A stretch of 64,000 bases of DNA from Lactifluus volemus (taxonomy: Eukaryota; Basidiomycota; Agaricomycetes; Russulales; Russulaceae). Positions 35,670-46,328 of this stretch are shown in pieces (within the stretch, counting starts at the first letter, position 1; the number at the start of each line of letters is the position of its first letter). Under the pieces are notes generated by a model. The model was not told where the DNA came from and searched no databases. It worked only from the letters and a program-made list of their open reading frames with translations. A program made the translations under genes and the position numbers. The stretch spans positions 186,001 through 250,000 of the forward strand of contig WTXI01000005.1 of assembly GCA_022376515.1 (NCBI GenBank), written 5' to 3'.

Positions 35670-37840
35670 ATGGCAGCTCGACCACCTCCCACTCGTCCTC
35701 ACATCGGCCTCAATCCGTCTTCCCATTTCTCTTATTCGATAACAGAATGGGGCGAAGACGACGCCTGGGACAGCGCATCTGACTCCGAGTCCACCTCCAA
35801 CTCTCAGTCCGCCTGGGTCCGTCCCTCGCAACAACACCCTGCGCCGCATCCCTCTAGACCGTCTGCCGGCGGCGGTATTGGCGCGACGTCGTCCGCACCC
35901 AAAGCCGTACCCCGCAAGTCCCCCCAAAACAGCTCGAGCTCGACCTCGCCTTTTCTTACACCCACGTCAGCGCGCCGAGCCCTCCACCAGGAGGAGGTTC
36001 CTCTTCTTCCCACACAGACTCTCCTTCTCTCGTCCCCGCAACACCGCACGCGAAGAACGGCTGGACGATCGTGCAAAAAGAGAGTGCGGATGGTATCGTT
36101 GACGATAGGTCCTCCCCCGAACCGCACGACTTCGCCACTTCCGATCGTGAAGGCGTCGATATGACGTTTGAAGATCTCGGCGAAGAGTTGGTCGACATGC
36201 CATTGACGGCGTCTGCGGCAGCCAAGTCACGGTTGGACGCTGCGTGCATCCGGCAGGATGCAGCAGAGATCATGAGTGGTACGCAGCGTTGTTTTTCATT
36301 GAAAAAAAATAAATACATCATCTCGTTTATCATGCGTGCTGTTTCCCGAGGAATTCAGTATTTATTTATTTTTGAACTCTTTTTTCATACAGATCCTTTG
36401 CGACTTCTTGGACGTCCCGCGGGGCGAGACGGAAGCGGTGAATCCTCGCCGTCACAGAACTCGAGATCGGGCTCTCCGCGCCACGGCGAACCTCCGGAGC
36501 GCTTGAAGCGAGAACAATCTGTCAAAGCTAACCGCCGGCATAAGTTCATGGATTGTTTATCGTGCGATGATGTGGACATGGGTCCGTCCGCTTTCACTTA
36601 CTCGCTGCGCAAAGAATCATCTGACCTTTTTATTTGTTTACAAAGCCGAGCTGCGAAAATTGGCCTGGTCAGGTATTCCTGAGGATCTTCGCCCGCTAGC
36701 TTGGCCGCTACTTTTGGTGCGATCATACGTCCTCTTGCACGCGACGCTCATGGCCTCATCTTTCCAAGGGCTATCTACCACTCCCCACGCGGCTGCGCTC
36801 ATCCACCCTAGAGCGGAAGCGTGGAGAGTATCAATCGCTCGTCGATCTCACCTTTGCCAAGGGCAAAGATGGCCTGGACCAGCAAATATGGCACCAGATC
36901 GAGATAGACGTGCCCCGGACACGACCTGGGGTGCCGCTCTGGATGCATTCCTCGACACAACGCGTACGTTATCCAACTTCTGTTAGCCTTGAGCTGAGCT
37001 CACTTTTTTGTAGTGTCTAGAACGGATACTGTACGTCTGGGCGATACGACATCCTGCCAGTGGGTACGTTCAAGGGATCAACGACCTTGCCACGCCATTC
37101 TTTCAAGTATTCCTCTCTGCCTATGTTGGTCCGTGTTCCCCATCGGGAATGGTGCCTCTCCGCGTCTGACATGACCGCAGATGCTGATCCCGAAGATATT
37201 AACCCATCGGTTCTCCCACACGCCGTCCTCGCCGCCGTCGAAGCAGATTCATTCTGGTGCCTGTCGCGTTTGCTCGACGGGATCCAAGACAATTATATTA
37301 CCGCGCAACCCGGCATCCAGCGAAGCGTCAAGCGTATGGCAGAACTCGTCGCACGCATAGATGCGCCACTCTCCGAACACCTTGCCTCTCAAGGCGTTGA
37401 GTTTATGCAATTTGCTTTCAGATGGATGAACTGTCTGCTGATGCGCGAGATAAGCGTGAGGAATACCGTGAGGATGTGGGATACCTATCTGGTACGTCTT
37501 CACCTGGCGTTTGCTTCGGCATACTGATCACGGGCGCGTATATGACAGTCAGAAGGCACAGACGCCTTTTCTCAATTTCACCTGTACGTCTGTTCGGCGT
37601 TTCTTGTCCGGTGGAGCGACAAGCTCCGGGCGATGGATTTCCAGGTTCGTAGGAAGTTTTCATGCCGCATCACACCCGCAGATTTCTTACGTTTTTCTCC
37701 CACATCAGGGCATCATTATGTTCTTGCAGTCCCTACCGACACAAGACTGGACAGACCACGAAATAGAGATGCTCCTGAGCCAAGCTTTCGTGCTCAATTC
37801 GATCTGGCACAATGCACAGAGTCACTTTGTAGCAAAGTGA
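35670..37840 (+). CDS. GYP1: Rab GTPase-activating protein, TBC domain, Gyp1/TBC1D22 type
   Basis: Gyp1-type GAPs inactivate Ypt1/Rab1-class GTPases at the Golgi. The start ATG at 35670 (MAARPPPTRPHIGLNPSSHF) is chosen over an upstream non-ATG frame. The first ~260 residues are Ser/Pro rich and disordered. The TBC domain runs LRKLAWSGIPEDLRPLAWPL, GEYQSLVDLTFAKGKDGLDQ, then IEIDVPRTRP (IxxDxxR with the arginine finger). It continues with LERILYVWAIRHPASGYVQG INDL (YxQ glutamine finger), FWCLSRLLDGIQDNYITAQP and MQFAFRWMNCLLMREI, and ends with GIIMFLQSLPTQDWTDHEIE. The stop is at 37840. About nine exons are needed. In the N-terminal linker near 35,965 the frame must shift by one base with no possible intron, as in several neighbouring genes. 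Confidence 0.9.
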
Positions 37841-39112
37841 AAACAAAGCATCACACCTTCCTACGAGCCTCTCCCTAACTTTTCGCGCGTCCCTTCCCCC
37901 ACCCCGCAAAGGCGCATTGATAGTATAAATGGGACTCGCAGGAGGTGTTTGTATATCGGTCAAGGCGGCAGCAGAGAGAGATGTGTATGATTTGTGTCTG
38001 TCTACGTACTTGACTTGCGCGAGTCGTATTTGCGTTGTATGGCCTCTGCCATCTCATTCGCGGCTGCTTCGGTAACGAGCCGGTGACGATAGTGCATCGT
38101 CTGCGCGTCGTTTCCAGGTGATGCATGTGGCGTAAAGTTCACACAAGAATAACTTGAGACGGGGAAGAATGGGAACGCGTGGGATGGTCGATTAGACGCG
38201 CCGCGACCACTTTGTGCTTCTTGGGGAGACATATAAATGGGCTGGGGAAATCGCAGTTCCGAATACCGTGGCCAGAACAATGAGCTCGTGCACATTGGAA
38301 CAATCGAGAGTGAGAAGGTACTAGAGTGGTAGATCAGTTCACATACTTCCGAGTCAGCCGCTGATTGTTGCGTCCGCTTTGCGTTTGCGTCTCGCCCACT
38401 TCTTACTCATCGTACTCATCATCATTTGGTTCGTCTAAGGCAAAAATGTGTAAATCCCGCCCTTTCCTTTGCGTGGAATTCGACAGGAAAGAAAGTTACG
38501 AACACGGCGCCATGAGCGACAGCTGATACTGGTCCTCGCGACGTCGCAAGGGCAGAGTTTTCCCAAAAATTTCCTCTGACATCCCAACATTGCCAGGCTC
38601 GATTGACCCCTTAAATTACATGGGCCCCCTCTGCGGCGTTTTCAAATGTTCCAGGTCCACATTGCGTCCCGTGATCGCCTGCCAGTGTCTGGGCACTCGA
38701 CGGCGTTTTTCCAGGCCAATTTCATCTCAACGTTCCAACGTCATCGGTATGAACGCCCACGTTCACAACATCGAGCTGCTCCGCACAGGATAGACGGGTT
38801 CCCACCAAGGCTTCTCTTTGTTGAGAGAAAACGGTTTATTCATGTAGGGGAATACAGGTCAACGCTAGTGTACCACAAAGTCGTTGACAGTGTACTCTCA
38901 CTAGGCACTCACTAGCATGGCCGCGGCGATGACATAACAACCATCCAGTCAACATCAATGTGCCTACAGTTCACACGAAATTTTTTGTCTAGTCCGCCTA
39001 AGGTGCCATTTTTCTCTCAAAGGGTGGCAGTTAGGGCCGACATCAGGGCTATTCGTCGCCTATTGACGCATCCCACATCATATTCCAACCCTTACCTACT
39101 GCGACAGTGGTG
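37841..39112. other. Gene-poor region containing a Ran-binding-domain relic
   Basis: Apart from the relic annotated separately at ~38,000-38,300, I find nothing coding. The region ends at the promoter of the seven-helix receptor gene. Confidence 0.45.
38002..38295 (-). pseudogene. Fragment of a NUP2/NUP50-type Ran-binding domain
   Basis: The frame includes FTPHASPGNDAQTMHYRHRL, then VTEAAANEMAEAIQRK. This matches, residue for residue in most positions, the end of the complete nucleoporin at 46,647-49,081 (FTGHITSPGKDTQTVQYRLR, then VATEAAATEMAEAIERE). Nothing upstream supplies the rest of the domain or an FG region, so I read it as a dispersed, decayed duplicate. It is the third trace of this domain in the window. 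Confidence 0.65.
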
Positions 39113-40632
39113 ATGGTGTCTGGAGGTGTTAATGGGACCGTCTGCAATGAGCAGCAGTATCAGCAAAGCCTGACATCTCTAACTAATCCACATCCAACCA
39201 TCTCATGCTTGACACGTGATCAGTCCTTCGGCTTGGTGGCGAGTAGCAGGCCTATCTGTCTGTCTATTCATCTGAACTCAGCTCACATATAGGTAGCAGT
39301 TGAAGCCTCCCTCCTTAGTCTCATCTTTGTCGTTACAATTCTCGGTTTAATCGGGGTACGCTTGGCCTCCCTTCACCTGATTGTCCAGTGTGACAATATG
39401 TTTTGCAGCGGAATGCACTACTGAATAGGAAGAGACTTCTAGGTGCCAGTGATGACCGAAAACAAGTCAAGTTGTTGGAGACACCCACTGACATTTTCTT
39501 GGTTTGTTTGGTGGCTATGTATCTCCCTACTCAATCTCATACTGGTTGCACGACACAGTTCTCCCTTTTTATATGCGAACTTCTCCAAGCGTTGGGTGGC
39601 TTGCTCAATATCCGATGGGTTCATAATGGAATTGTCAAAACAGGGTCATATTGCACGGCACAGGGCATCATCTTGCAGGGCAGTCAAGTTACAGCCGCAC
39701 TAATCACTCTTGTGTGTCTCTTGTAATGTCCTTGGGTTCAAACACTGACATACATTGTGCCAGTTTCTTGCTATCTACACGTTTGTCATGATTCTGTGGT
39801 CAGTAGATCTCAAATCGCGTGGGTTCAGCTTCAGTCTGGTTGGCGCCAGTTGTATTTTTTCTGCGCTGTGGGTCGGCAACGGTAATGGTATTCACAAGGA
39901 TTATGAAGAGCCCACACCAGTATGCTGTTTCTCAAAGATTTGACGCCCCTCAACTATGACTGACTCTATGGCCAGTTTTGGTGTTGGATCAACTTGGTCT
40001 TTGTGGGGGAACGCTTAGCCGGAGAATATGTCTGGCTATGGATCACGTTGTTTGCTTCAGTGATAATGTACATCTCGGTCTTTTCATGGACAAAGGGCTG
40101 GTTGTCAATTAACATGAAAAAGTGGTACATGTTCCAACTGAGCCCCGATTACAAAGTTGGGAACACGGACAGGCGAGCTGCATTGGGACTCCTTTTGTAA
40201 GCCATGACCCCTCTCACCATGAACTTGAATCCTACTCACAAATTGTTTAGGTACCCTCTTGCATATTCCTTTATGGTCCTCCCACTCTCTATTGCACGTT
40301 GGTCGGTACCAGACGGTCATAAGCCGGTACCTTCAGTCGCTCTGTTTTTCGGTTTCACTACGTTCTGTCTCTCAGGCGTCGTCAACGTATCAATGTTTTG
40401 GATCATTAGGCAGGGGCGGCTTCTCTTCGCACCGCCCCAGGAGACCTTTGGGTCTGAAATAGGACTTCAAGTTACTCCCAGTCCTAGCTCGGCTATACCC
40501 TCTAATTGCGACCCGCGAGCTGATGGGGTGGTGTCTGGAGACTCGTCTGAGTCTACGAGCACTGTTTCCGGAGGGGCTGAGGCTGCTAACACCCGATCAT
40601 CGACGTCCACTGGCATTGAAGAAATTATATAG
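39113..40632 (+). CDS. Seven-helix receptor, Git3/cAMP-receptor-like
   Basis: Seven exons (39113-39235, 39293-39355, 39409-39501, 39559-39711, 39764-39919, 39976-40196, 40251-40632) give 396 aa with every phase consistent. After a ~40-residue outer N terminus come helix 1 (LLSLIFVVTILGLIG), helix 2/3 (FSLFICELLQALGGLLNIRW, then ALITLFLAIYTFVMILW) and a middle helix (GFSFSLVGASCIFSALWVG). The loop FWCWINLVFVGERLAGEYVW leads to LWITLFASVIMYISVF and YPLAYSFMVLPLSIARWSV, and the last helix is FFGFTTFCLSGVVNVSMFWI. A Ser/Thr-rich tail of about 75 residues follows, typical for arrestin/kinase regulation. The set of motifs matches basidiomycete receptors usually named glucose-receptor Git3-like. The ligand is unknown. 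Confidence 0.82.
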
Positions 40633-41378
40633 CCGGGTTTGTACTCCGTTACCATGGCCGCTTTCTCCACAAGTTGTTGGGATCCCGATTGATCATAGTC
40701 AATAGCAGTCATAGTATTTCATCTGATGTTTGTCCTGGTTATTCCTCCCTCAACATTCTCCCGTACAAACCCGAGGTTTGAATATTGTACTAGAAAATGG
40801 TTGGCTTAATCCATTGACTTGTATCTCGGAGCGCATGAAGAGGTTCGCTGAAGGTGGCCATGGTGTTGACAACTGTTTCAAGTTTGTCCCAGTGGTCTTC
40901 AAGTTGTTCCTGAAGTTTGGTGCCCATAGTTCTCACTTACACGCCCCAACAAGTGTAGGACATCGCACACATACTCAATACTCTTCCCAAACTCAGATAT
41001 CTATAAATTCACCGACTGCTGCACCTGAAAATCAACGCACACACATATTCGGTTCTACTACTTCTGAGCCCCCGACTCGGAGTCCGGGTCCTTTCGAGAC
41101 ACAGTCTTCATAACTTGTCTTACACCGCACTCCCCATCTCTCCAAGACCTGTAAATTTACAATACAATAACAATATATAACCAAGCTGATCATTGATCAA
41201 TTCTTTGGTCGTCCGAGTCGTCGCATGCGTCGGAGGTGATCGGCGGAAGGCGTGGGCGTGTCGGATCACACACGCCGCTTGACCACGCGACCTCCATCAT
41301 CGGTGGGGAGACCTTTAAAATTATCCGAATTCACCAAATTTGAACAAATCCTTCAGGGTAACGTTAAATTGACAAAAC
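40633..41378. other. Intergenic region between convergent genes
   Basis: An open stretch at about 40,810-41,113 (MKRFAEGGHGVDNCFKFVPV, then a Ser/Thr/Pro-rich part) follows the receptor gene closely, but I could not tie it to a start, an intron or a family. It is left as unassigned. Confidence 0.35.
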
Positions 41379-41711
41379 TCACCCACCTACCGAGGGCAAT
41401 CGGTTCCGCTGAGATCGCTCTATGGTGGACGATATGAGAATCCCAGCAAGGATCCAGAGAGAGACTGCGACCAAGAACGCTTTGATGAAACGTCTGCCTG
41501 AGGGTTCTCGGGGTTCCGGAACGACTTCCGCAGCTGTTTCAATAACGACATGTTGAGAGGAGGTGCTCCGGTAATTCAAGTTTGTGTATGGTGGTGGGGG
41601 AGGATTCGAGCCCTCTTGACCTAATAAAGGGGAGGTCGAATCCTGGGCCTGGATATTATTTGAAGATAGGTGGGCATCGGCATCAAGAGTGTCGACGACC
41701 ATGGATGCCAT
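41379..41711 (-). CDS. Small single-pass membrane protein with PPxY motif
   Basis: ATG at 41711 opens a 110-residue frame. It has an acidic N terminus (VVDTLDADAHLSSNNIQAQD), a dileucine-type signal (STSPLLGQ), a proline run ending in a PPxY motif (PPPPPYTNL), then RRFIKAFLVAVSLWILAGIL as the only membrane span and a short basic end. PPxY motifs bind WW domains of Nedd4/Rsp5-type ubiquitin ligases, so an adaptor role is conceivable, but this is inference from motifs only. A GT donor near the end (ggtgagtttt) means that a further exon may replace the last few residues. Confidence 0.5.
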   Translation of the reverse strand: MASMVVDTLDADAHLSSNNIQAQDSTSPLLGQEGSNPPPPPYTNLNYRSTSSQHVVIETAAEVVPEPREPSGRRFIKAFLVAVSLWILAGILISSTIERSQRNRLPSVGG

Positions 41712-42598
41712 GAAAGTGAGATATTATAACGCTCGGCACGGGTTGCATTTAGCTATTTGGTCTTATTAATAATGTACTCATCAGCAAAGGGGTGAGCGCA
41801 GCGCTCACCCCTCCACTGGCAAAATGGGGCGACTTTGTATAATGCAATGAATAGCACCCGCCTGCGAATTTTTGCATGCTCCCCCCACTTGACTTGACAA
41901 CCCACAAACCCACCCAGATCTTGTGACTTTAACATCTATGCACGCTGTCTCACAGTGTCTAATATAACCAACCAACTCATAACAAACCACTGCACGGTGA
42001 CACAAGAAGGGTGCGAGCGATAATGGTGGCTCATAGCTGTGTGAATGGAAGCCTGACAGGTGAGTTGACACCGCCAGAAATGGCAGAATAACTTACACCC
42101 TAAGAAACAAATCCTCGCAAGGTGGCTTCAATTCGAGTCTTCGCCGATGACAATCTATATGGTACAGGTGAACGAGTGCTATCCAACACCGCTCACACGA
42201 CTTGCCCAACACTTGTACTGTGTGGGAAACCTATGATAAGAGGATACTAACATGGACCCTACTACATTCGATCAGACTATTCTAAGATCCGGCCATCCTG
42301 TACAACCAGAGTCAAACGTAATTGACGGTTCTGCTTCACTGCATTGCAAGTAAGGTAGATAAGAGGAAGCAGTCAAGGAAGAATAAGAGGGTTTTGGTCA
42401 TGATGCATCGAGCAGTCAAGACACTGAGGCGGCTTCTATAAATCGCTGAGGCTTGGTTGCTTCAATGTGGGGCCCATATACGTGAGCAGCAACAAAACTC
42501 GTAAAGGGTAAACAAAAGACTACAGAGAGAGTGGCCGAAAAAGCGGAAAGTTGAAGTTGTGTCTGGGTCAAGCGCCGTGGCGCCTATGTGAAGGTAGT
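41712..42598. other. Intergenic region with a perfect hairpin
   Basis: This region lies between divergent genes. It holds the palindrome at 41788-41812 (separate entry) and otherwise nothing I can support; short open frames lack splice logic. Confidence 0.45.
41788..41812. repeat. Perfect 12-bp inverted repeat with 1-nt centre
   Basis: aggggtgagcgc and gcgctcacccct flank a single a at 41800. The GC-rich, perfectly matched arms lie about 77 bp upstream of the small membrane-protein start at 41711, a position compatible with an operator or with a cruciform. Confidence 0.75.
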
Positions 42599-42812
42599 AG
42601 ATCCGGCGAGTCGCACCGGGCGTGGTGCTTGGGCAGGCACTGCACCACAGGGCGTAAACCTTTACGACGATGTTATTCAGCTGTCATGCGTCATGGCCCC
42701 AACTTACGCCGTACAGCCTTGAGTTGATTCTTGTTTAAAAGTCCGCAACGAAGCCTTTCAGCTATAAATCACCCCCCCAGTATTTCATACACCCACTTAA
42801 TTCGTTATATCC

Positions 42813-43431
42813 ATGTCTTCCCCAGTCGCCACGTCCAACGCAGGATCTACCTCTGCCGCGGCGTCTGGCACTGCTGTTCGAACACCACCCGATATCCTCA
42901 CGTACCGTTATGGCGATGAGATGGTTTACGTTACACGAGGGGAGACCTACGAGGCAAGCTTGCTCTCCTCTCTTCAACAAAAAAAAATATTTTCTTTTTT
43001 CGCGACTGACTTTTATTACTACTGGTCCTTTTTAGGAAGCCATCGATTTTGCTCAGGAGGCCTTTCCAGCTCTCCGAAAAGTCGATCGTGAACAAATCTG
43101 TTTGGAAGTGAGCGTGGTGACGAGTGTGAACGTACCGAACGAACGAAGGACCGTACGAATCGGTAAAAGAGCTGGCCCGTCGTCGTGGCCGCGCTCAAGC
43201 GATTCGAAATTGTCGGGATACACGTCGCAGGATCTTCTCCCGATCCAGTTCCTGAACCCCCTCCTTACCGTCCGGATTCACGCTTATCTTCAGAAAAGAA
43301 TGGGCAGTACGTGGGCGGCCCCATTTCATCTTCTAAGCCGCCAGCCTCACCTTTACAAACGTACCCGCTCATGGGGCGTGTGTCGAGGCTTTTTGTTAAC
43401 AAGACATCTTGAGATCGTCCCCTACCTTTAG
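42813..43431 (+). CDS. Small conserved protein of unknown function, left copy, frame-altered
   Basis: Exon 1 (42813-42953) is MSSPVATSNAGSTSAAASGT through YRYGDEMVYVTRGETYE. The intron 42954-43035 begins with gcaagc and ends with tttttag, a GC-AG intron. Exon 2 continues EAIDFAQEAFPALRKVDREQ and CLEVSVVTSVNVPNER. After that, relative to the right copy, a small net change of bases near 43,165-43,195 moves the frame. The likely original continuation (LKRFEIVGIHVAGSS and onward) is open in another frame at 43185-43412. Such short proteins with a TYRYGD/DMVYV-like core are common in Agaricomycetes, but no function is known to me. Confidence 0.55.
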
Positions 43432-43667
43432 CTGCATTGACACCACAGCTCGTGGTACTATCCATGTCATGATTTGTTGTATTGTAAAACGATGTACTAC
43501 TGTAACATGAATCTTTACCCTGACCTTATATCCGTTCCCCGCATCGTCCAATATTGCGCGCGCTACCTTTTCTGCCAATAAAGCCACATTGACAATGGCA
43601 CCAAAAATGTCGGCCACGACCACACACATGAGCAAAAGGTAATGAGGATGCGCTTTTTCTTTTTCTT

Positions 43668-44100
43668 TTGTATCACCCAAAAAAGGTCAACAAAGGTACG
43701 TATACGACATGCCGGCTGTCATCATCAAGTAGACTCGGCCTGCACGAGCCGTACCTCGCGCTCTATCGCCCCCGCCATCTCAGTCGCGGCCGCTTCGGTA
43801 CCACGCGGAGACGGTACTGTACGGTTTGCGTGTCCTTGCCCGGTGACGTGATATGGCCGGTGAACGCGACCGTCTTGCCCGTGCGCTTTGGCAGCAATCC
43901 GGTGTATATGCGGAAGTTCTACCGTGGACGATGAGATTCACACCCAGAGTCAAGTAAGAGATAGGATGACGCACAATGATGATTTTGCCTGTGGCACTGG
44001 AGCGCAAGATGACCCGTCGCGCGTTTGGTCTCCTTGTTGTGTTTCTTGAGACGAAGCATACCTACAAACAAGGAGATCAAAAAGGATGAAACCCAAAAAC
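43668..44100 (-). pseudogene. Truncated NUP2/NUP50 Ran-binding domain, left copy
   Basis: The minus strand reads the same last exons as the complete gene at 46.6-47.0 kb (ETNARRVILRSSATGKIII and the final Ran-binding-domain exon), nearly base for base. Upstream, after the shared intron at about 44,060-44,130, the FG-repeat exon is missing, so this copy cannot encode a nucleoporin. Confidence 0.75.
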
Positions 44101-44132
44101 TGAAGAGACAAAGGACGCACCGATACTGGTAT

Positions 44133-45362
44133 GGGGTTGCAAAGATGTAAGGAAAAAAAGAGCGGGATCAAAAGAAAGGGGAGGGGGGATAATGAAAAGA
44201 CGAGTCAACGCACGTAGAAAACGAATTTGGGAAGGACCGGAGGGTGGGATTGGCGCTGTCGCGATGGTCGGAAGTGTTGGACGCGCCATTGTTGACAACC
44301 CTTGCGTCGGAACCTGGTTATCTGATGCGTGCCGGCGAGATGGCGAGGGCAGCCAAACATTGTTGGGCCAAGCTGCGCGAAACTTGGATGGTATCATCCG
44401 GGTCTTCAGGACTGTCGCTATCATTCTCCAACTCTTCCCCTTGCGGACAGCCCTTGGGCCAGTGGCCGCTGTGACCAGAAGATGTAGTGGTCGTGATGGG
44501 AGCTTGCGCAGTCACTTGAGCGGCCAATAGGTCTGCAGCAGAAGACTTTCCCGATGTAAGCGCAGAAGGGATGCCGGAACGTGTCATGTCGTGGTGCTCC
44601 GGAAGCAACATGTTCGGATTGGGGTTAAGCAACTGAGACACGTGAAAGTCCAGCCACTTTCGTTGCTTTATCTGGATTTTGGTGGGACGTTGCGCGAGCC
44701 TTGGCAGGCTCTTTCGGTGTCAGCTGCATGACATGACGACCCGAGTTGACCTGTGCAATGGGCGGACAGATGGGTGCATTCTTGTTGCGGCGACCACGAT
44801 TGGTACTATCACAATCAACTTTTTGACTTTGAGCACTTATGGTACTTTCTTCACTTTATGTACCTTGCATGGACTTTTTTACTTTTTCGAAAAATCATTG
44901 ATAGCCACTTTTAACCAAATGTAGGTTCCTTTTTGACTTATTGAACTTTTTCAACTTTAAGGACTTGAGACGGCTCATATGAGCTTGTACAAGCTTGTAC
45001 AAGCTCATACGAGTGGAAAAAAGTTTGATGCAGGGTTCCCGATGCTACTAGATACTGTAGGCTAAATTTTGTGGTGGTTGAGTGAGAATTGAGTGAGAAA
45101 AATGGAGTGGCTAGAAGGGGGGTGACCGGAGAGGGGCGCAGGGATAGTATTACCGCATTTAACCTAGTACAAATTCTAGAGTACCTAGAAAAGTCGAATT
45201 CATACTAGGAACCGGCTAGGATGCCTAGAAACAGGGTAAGCTAGTACGGCTAGGCGTCTCTAGCGTCGTTAGTAACTCTAGCATATAAACATTTCGCTGA
45301 TGCAAGTCCTCGCACGAAACGCGTTCCGCTCAATCTGACATCTACAACGCGTCAGTACACCC
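44133..45362. other. Non-duplicated spacer between the two blocks
   Basis: On the minus strand 44318-44690 there is a protein-like but incomplete frame (IKQRKWLDFHVSQLLNPNPN, then MLLPEHHDMTRSGIPSALTS, with a CxxGH-like SGHWPKGCPQG). It lacks a start and may be a transposon or gene fragment. The rest is AT-rich and holds the 32-bp palindrome at 44978 and the CTAG cluster at 45164-45282 described in the findings. Confidence 0.4.
44978..45009. repeat. Perfect 32-bp palindrome
   Basis: The sequence from 44978 to 45009 reads the same on both strands. It contains two tgtaca hexamers around a central aagctt, and three more paired bases lie beyond a single mismatch on each side. It has no spacer, so it would form a cruciform or a dimer-binding site rather than a transcript hairpin. 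Confidence 0.85.
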
Positions 45363-45570
45363 TAGATCCGGCGAGTCGCACCGTGCAGGCACTGCACCAC
45401 AGGGCATAAAGCTTTACGGTGACGTTATTCAGCATGCATCATGGCCCAACTTACGCCGCACAGCCTTGAGTTCAAGTTGATTCTGTTTAAAAGTCCGCAA
45501 CCAAGCCTTCAGCTATAAATCACCCCCCACTGGCAATATTTCATACACCCACTCTCAATTCGTTGTATCC

Positions 45571-46219
45571 ATGTCTTCCCCAGTCGGCACGTCCAACGCA
45601 GGATCTACCTCTGCCGCGACGTCTGGCACTGTTCGAACACCCCCCGATATCCTCACGTACCGTTATGGTAATGAGATGGTTTACGTTACACGAGGGGAGA
45701 CCTACGAGGCAAGCTCTTTCAACAAAATTTTTTTTTTTCGCGGCTTATATTACTGGTCCTTTTTAGGAAGCCATCGATTTTGCTCAGGAGGCCTTTCCAG
45801 CTCTCCGAAAAGTCAATCGTGAACAAATCTGTTTGGAAGTGAGCGTGGTGACGAGTGTGAACGTACCGAACGAGCGAACGACCGTACGAATCGCTAACAG
45901 AGCCTGGCCCGTCGTCGCGCTCAAGCGATTCGAAATTGTCGGGATACACGTCGCAGGATCTTCTCCCGATCCAGCTCCTGAACCCCCTCGTCACCGTCCG
46001 GATTCACGCTTGTCTTCAGAAGAGAATCGGCAGTACGTGGGCGGCCCCATTTCATCTTCTAAGCGCCAGGCTCACCTTTGCAAAGGTACTCGCTCATGGG
46101 GCATGTGTCGAGGCTTTTTGTTAACAAGTGCAGGGTCAGCATCATGCTCAGGCTTAGATTCAACTCATTTTGGCCGACGTCGGACGTCTTGGACATCTTG
46201 GGTACCATTCCATTTTTAG
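45571..46219 (+). CDS. Small conserved protein of unknown function, right copy
   Basis: Exons 45571-45708 and 45767-46219 are joined by a 58-nt intron that starts with gcaagc and ends with tttttag, again GC-AG. The protein reads MSSPVGTSNAGSTSAATSGT, RTPPDILTYRYGNEMVYVTR, EAIDFAQEAFPALRKVNREQ, TTVRIANRAWPVVALKRFEI and VGIHVAGSSPDPAPEPP. This copy keeps the frame where the left copy loses it. However, it has one C fewer near 46,057 (taagcgcc against taagccgcc), so its last ~55 residues differ from the left copy and run through the inserted DNA to the stop at 46219. The C terminus is therefore probably not original. Confidence 0.55.
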
Positions 46220-46328
46220 TCTGTCCATTTTTAGTTCCATAAATTGTTACAGCTCCCGTACTTTAGTGGGAGCTCACCCCCCTTTTTCCTTCCATTGAAC
46301 TCACACGTGCTCTCTGGAGTACGTTTAC
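46130..46328. mobile_element. ~200-bp insertion present only in the right copy
   Basis: In the left copy gttaacaag runs straight into acatcttgagatcg (43,397 on). In the right copy gttaacaag is followed by about 200 foreign bases, then tttacaag and atatcttgagatcg. The insert is flanked by near-identical acaag repeats. It includes the palindrome gacgtcggacgtc and the hairpin ctcccgtactttagtgggag. Size and short direct repeats suggest a small non-autonomous element; no known family was recognised. Confidence 0.5.

Larger units (their letters stand above)
42599..44132. repeat. Duplicated block, left copy
   Basis: The block starts at agatccggcgagtcgcaccg and ends at gcaccgatac, matching 45363-47054 throughout in order and orientation. 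It carries the small plus-strand gene and, on the minus strand, the last exons of the NUP2-type Ran-binding domain. Beyond 44132 similarity stops abruptly: the right copy continues into the full nucleoporin, the left does not. Confidence 0.8.

Noticed and set aside
40730..41113. Ser/Thr/Pro-rich plus-strand ORF after the receptor gene
   Set aside because: No ATG at the frame start and no junction that joins it to the receptor; the receptor already has a natural stop at 40632.
43396..43680. Minus-strand ORF conserved in both duplicated blocks (LLMCVVVADIFGAIVNVALL)
   Set aside because: Conservation is explained by the DNA duplication itself and the frame lacks an ATG at its start; it may be an old exon related to the small gene family, but I could not support a gene.
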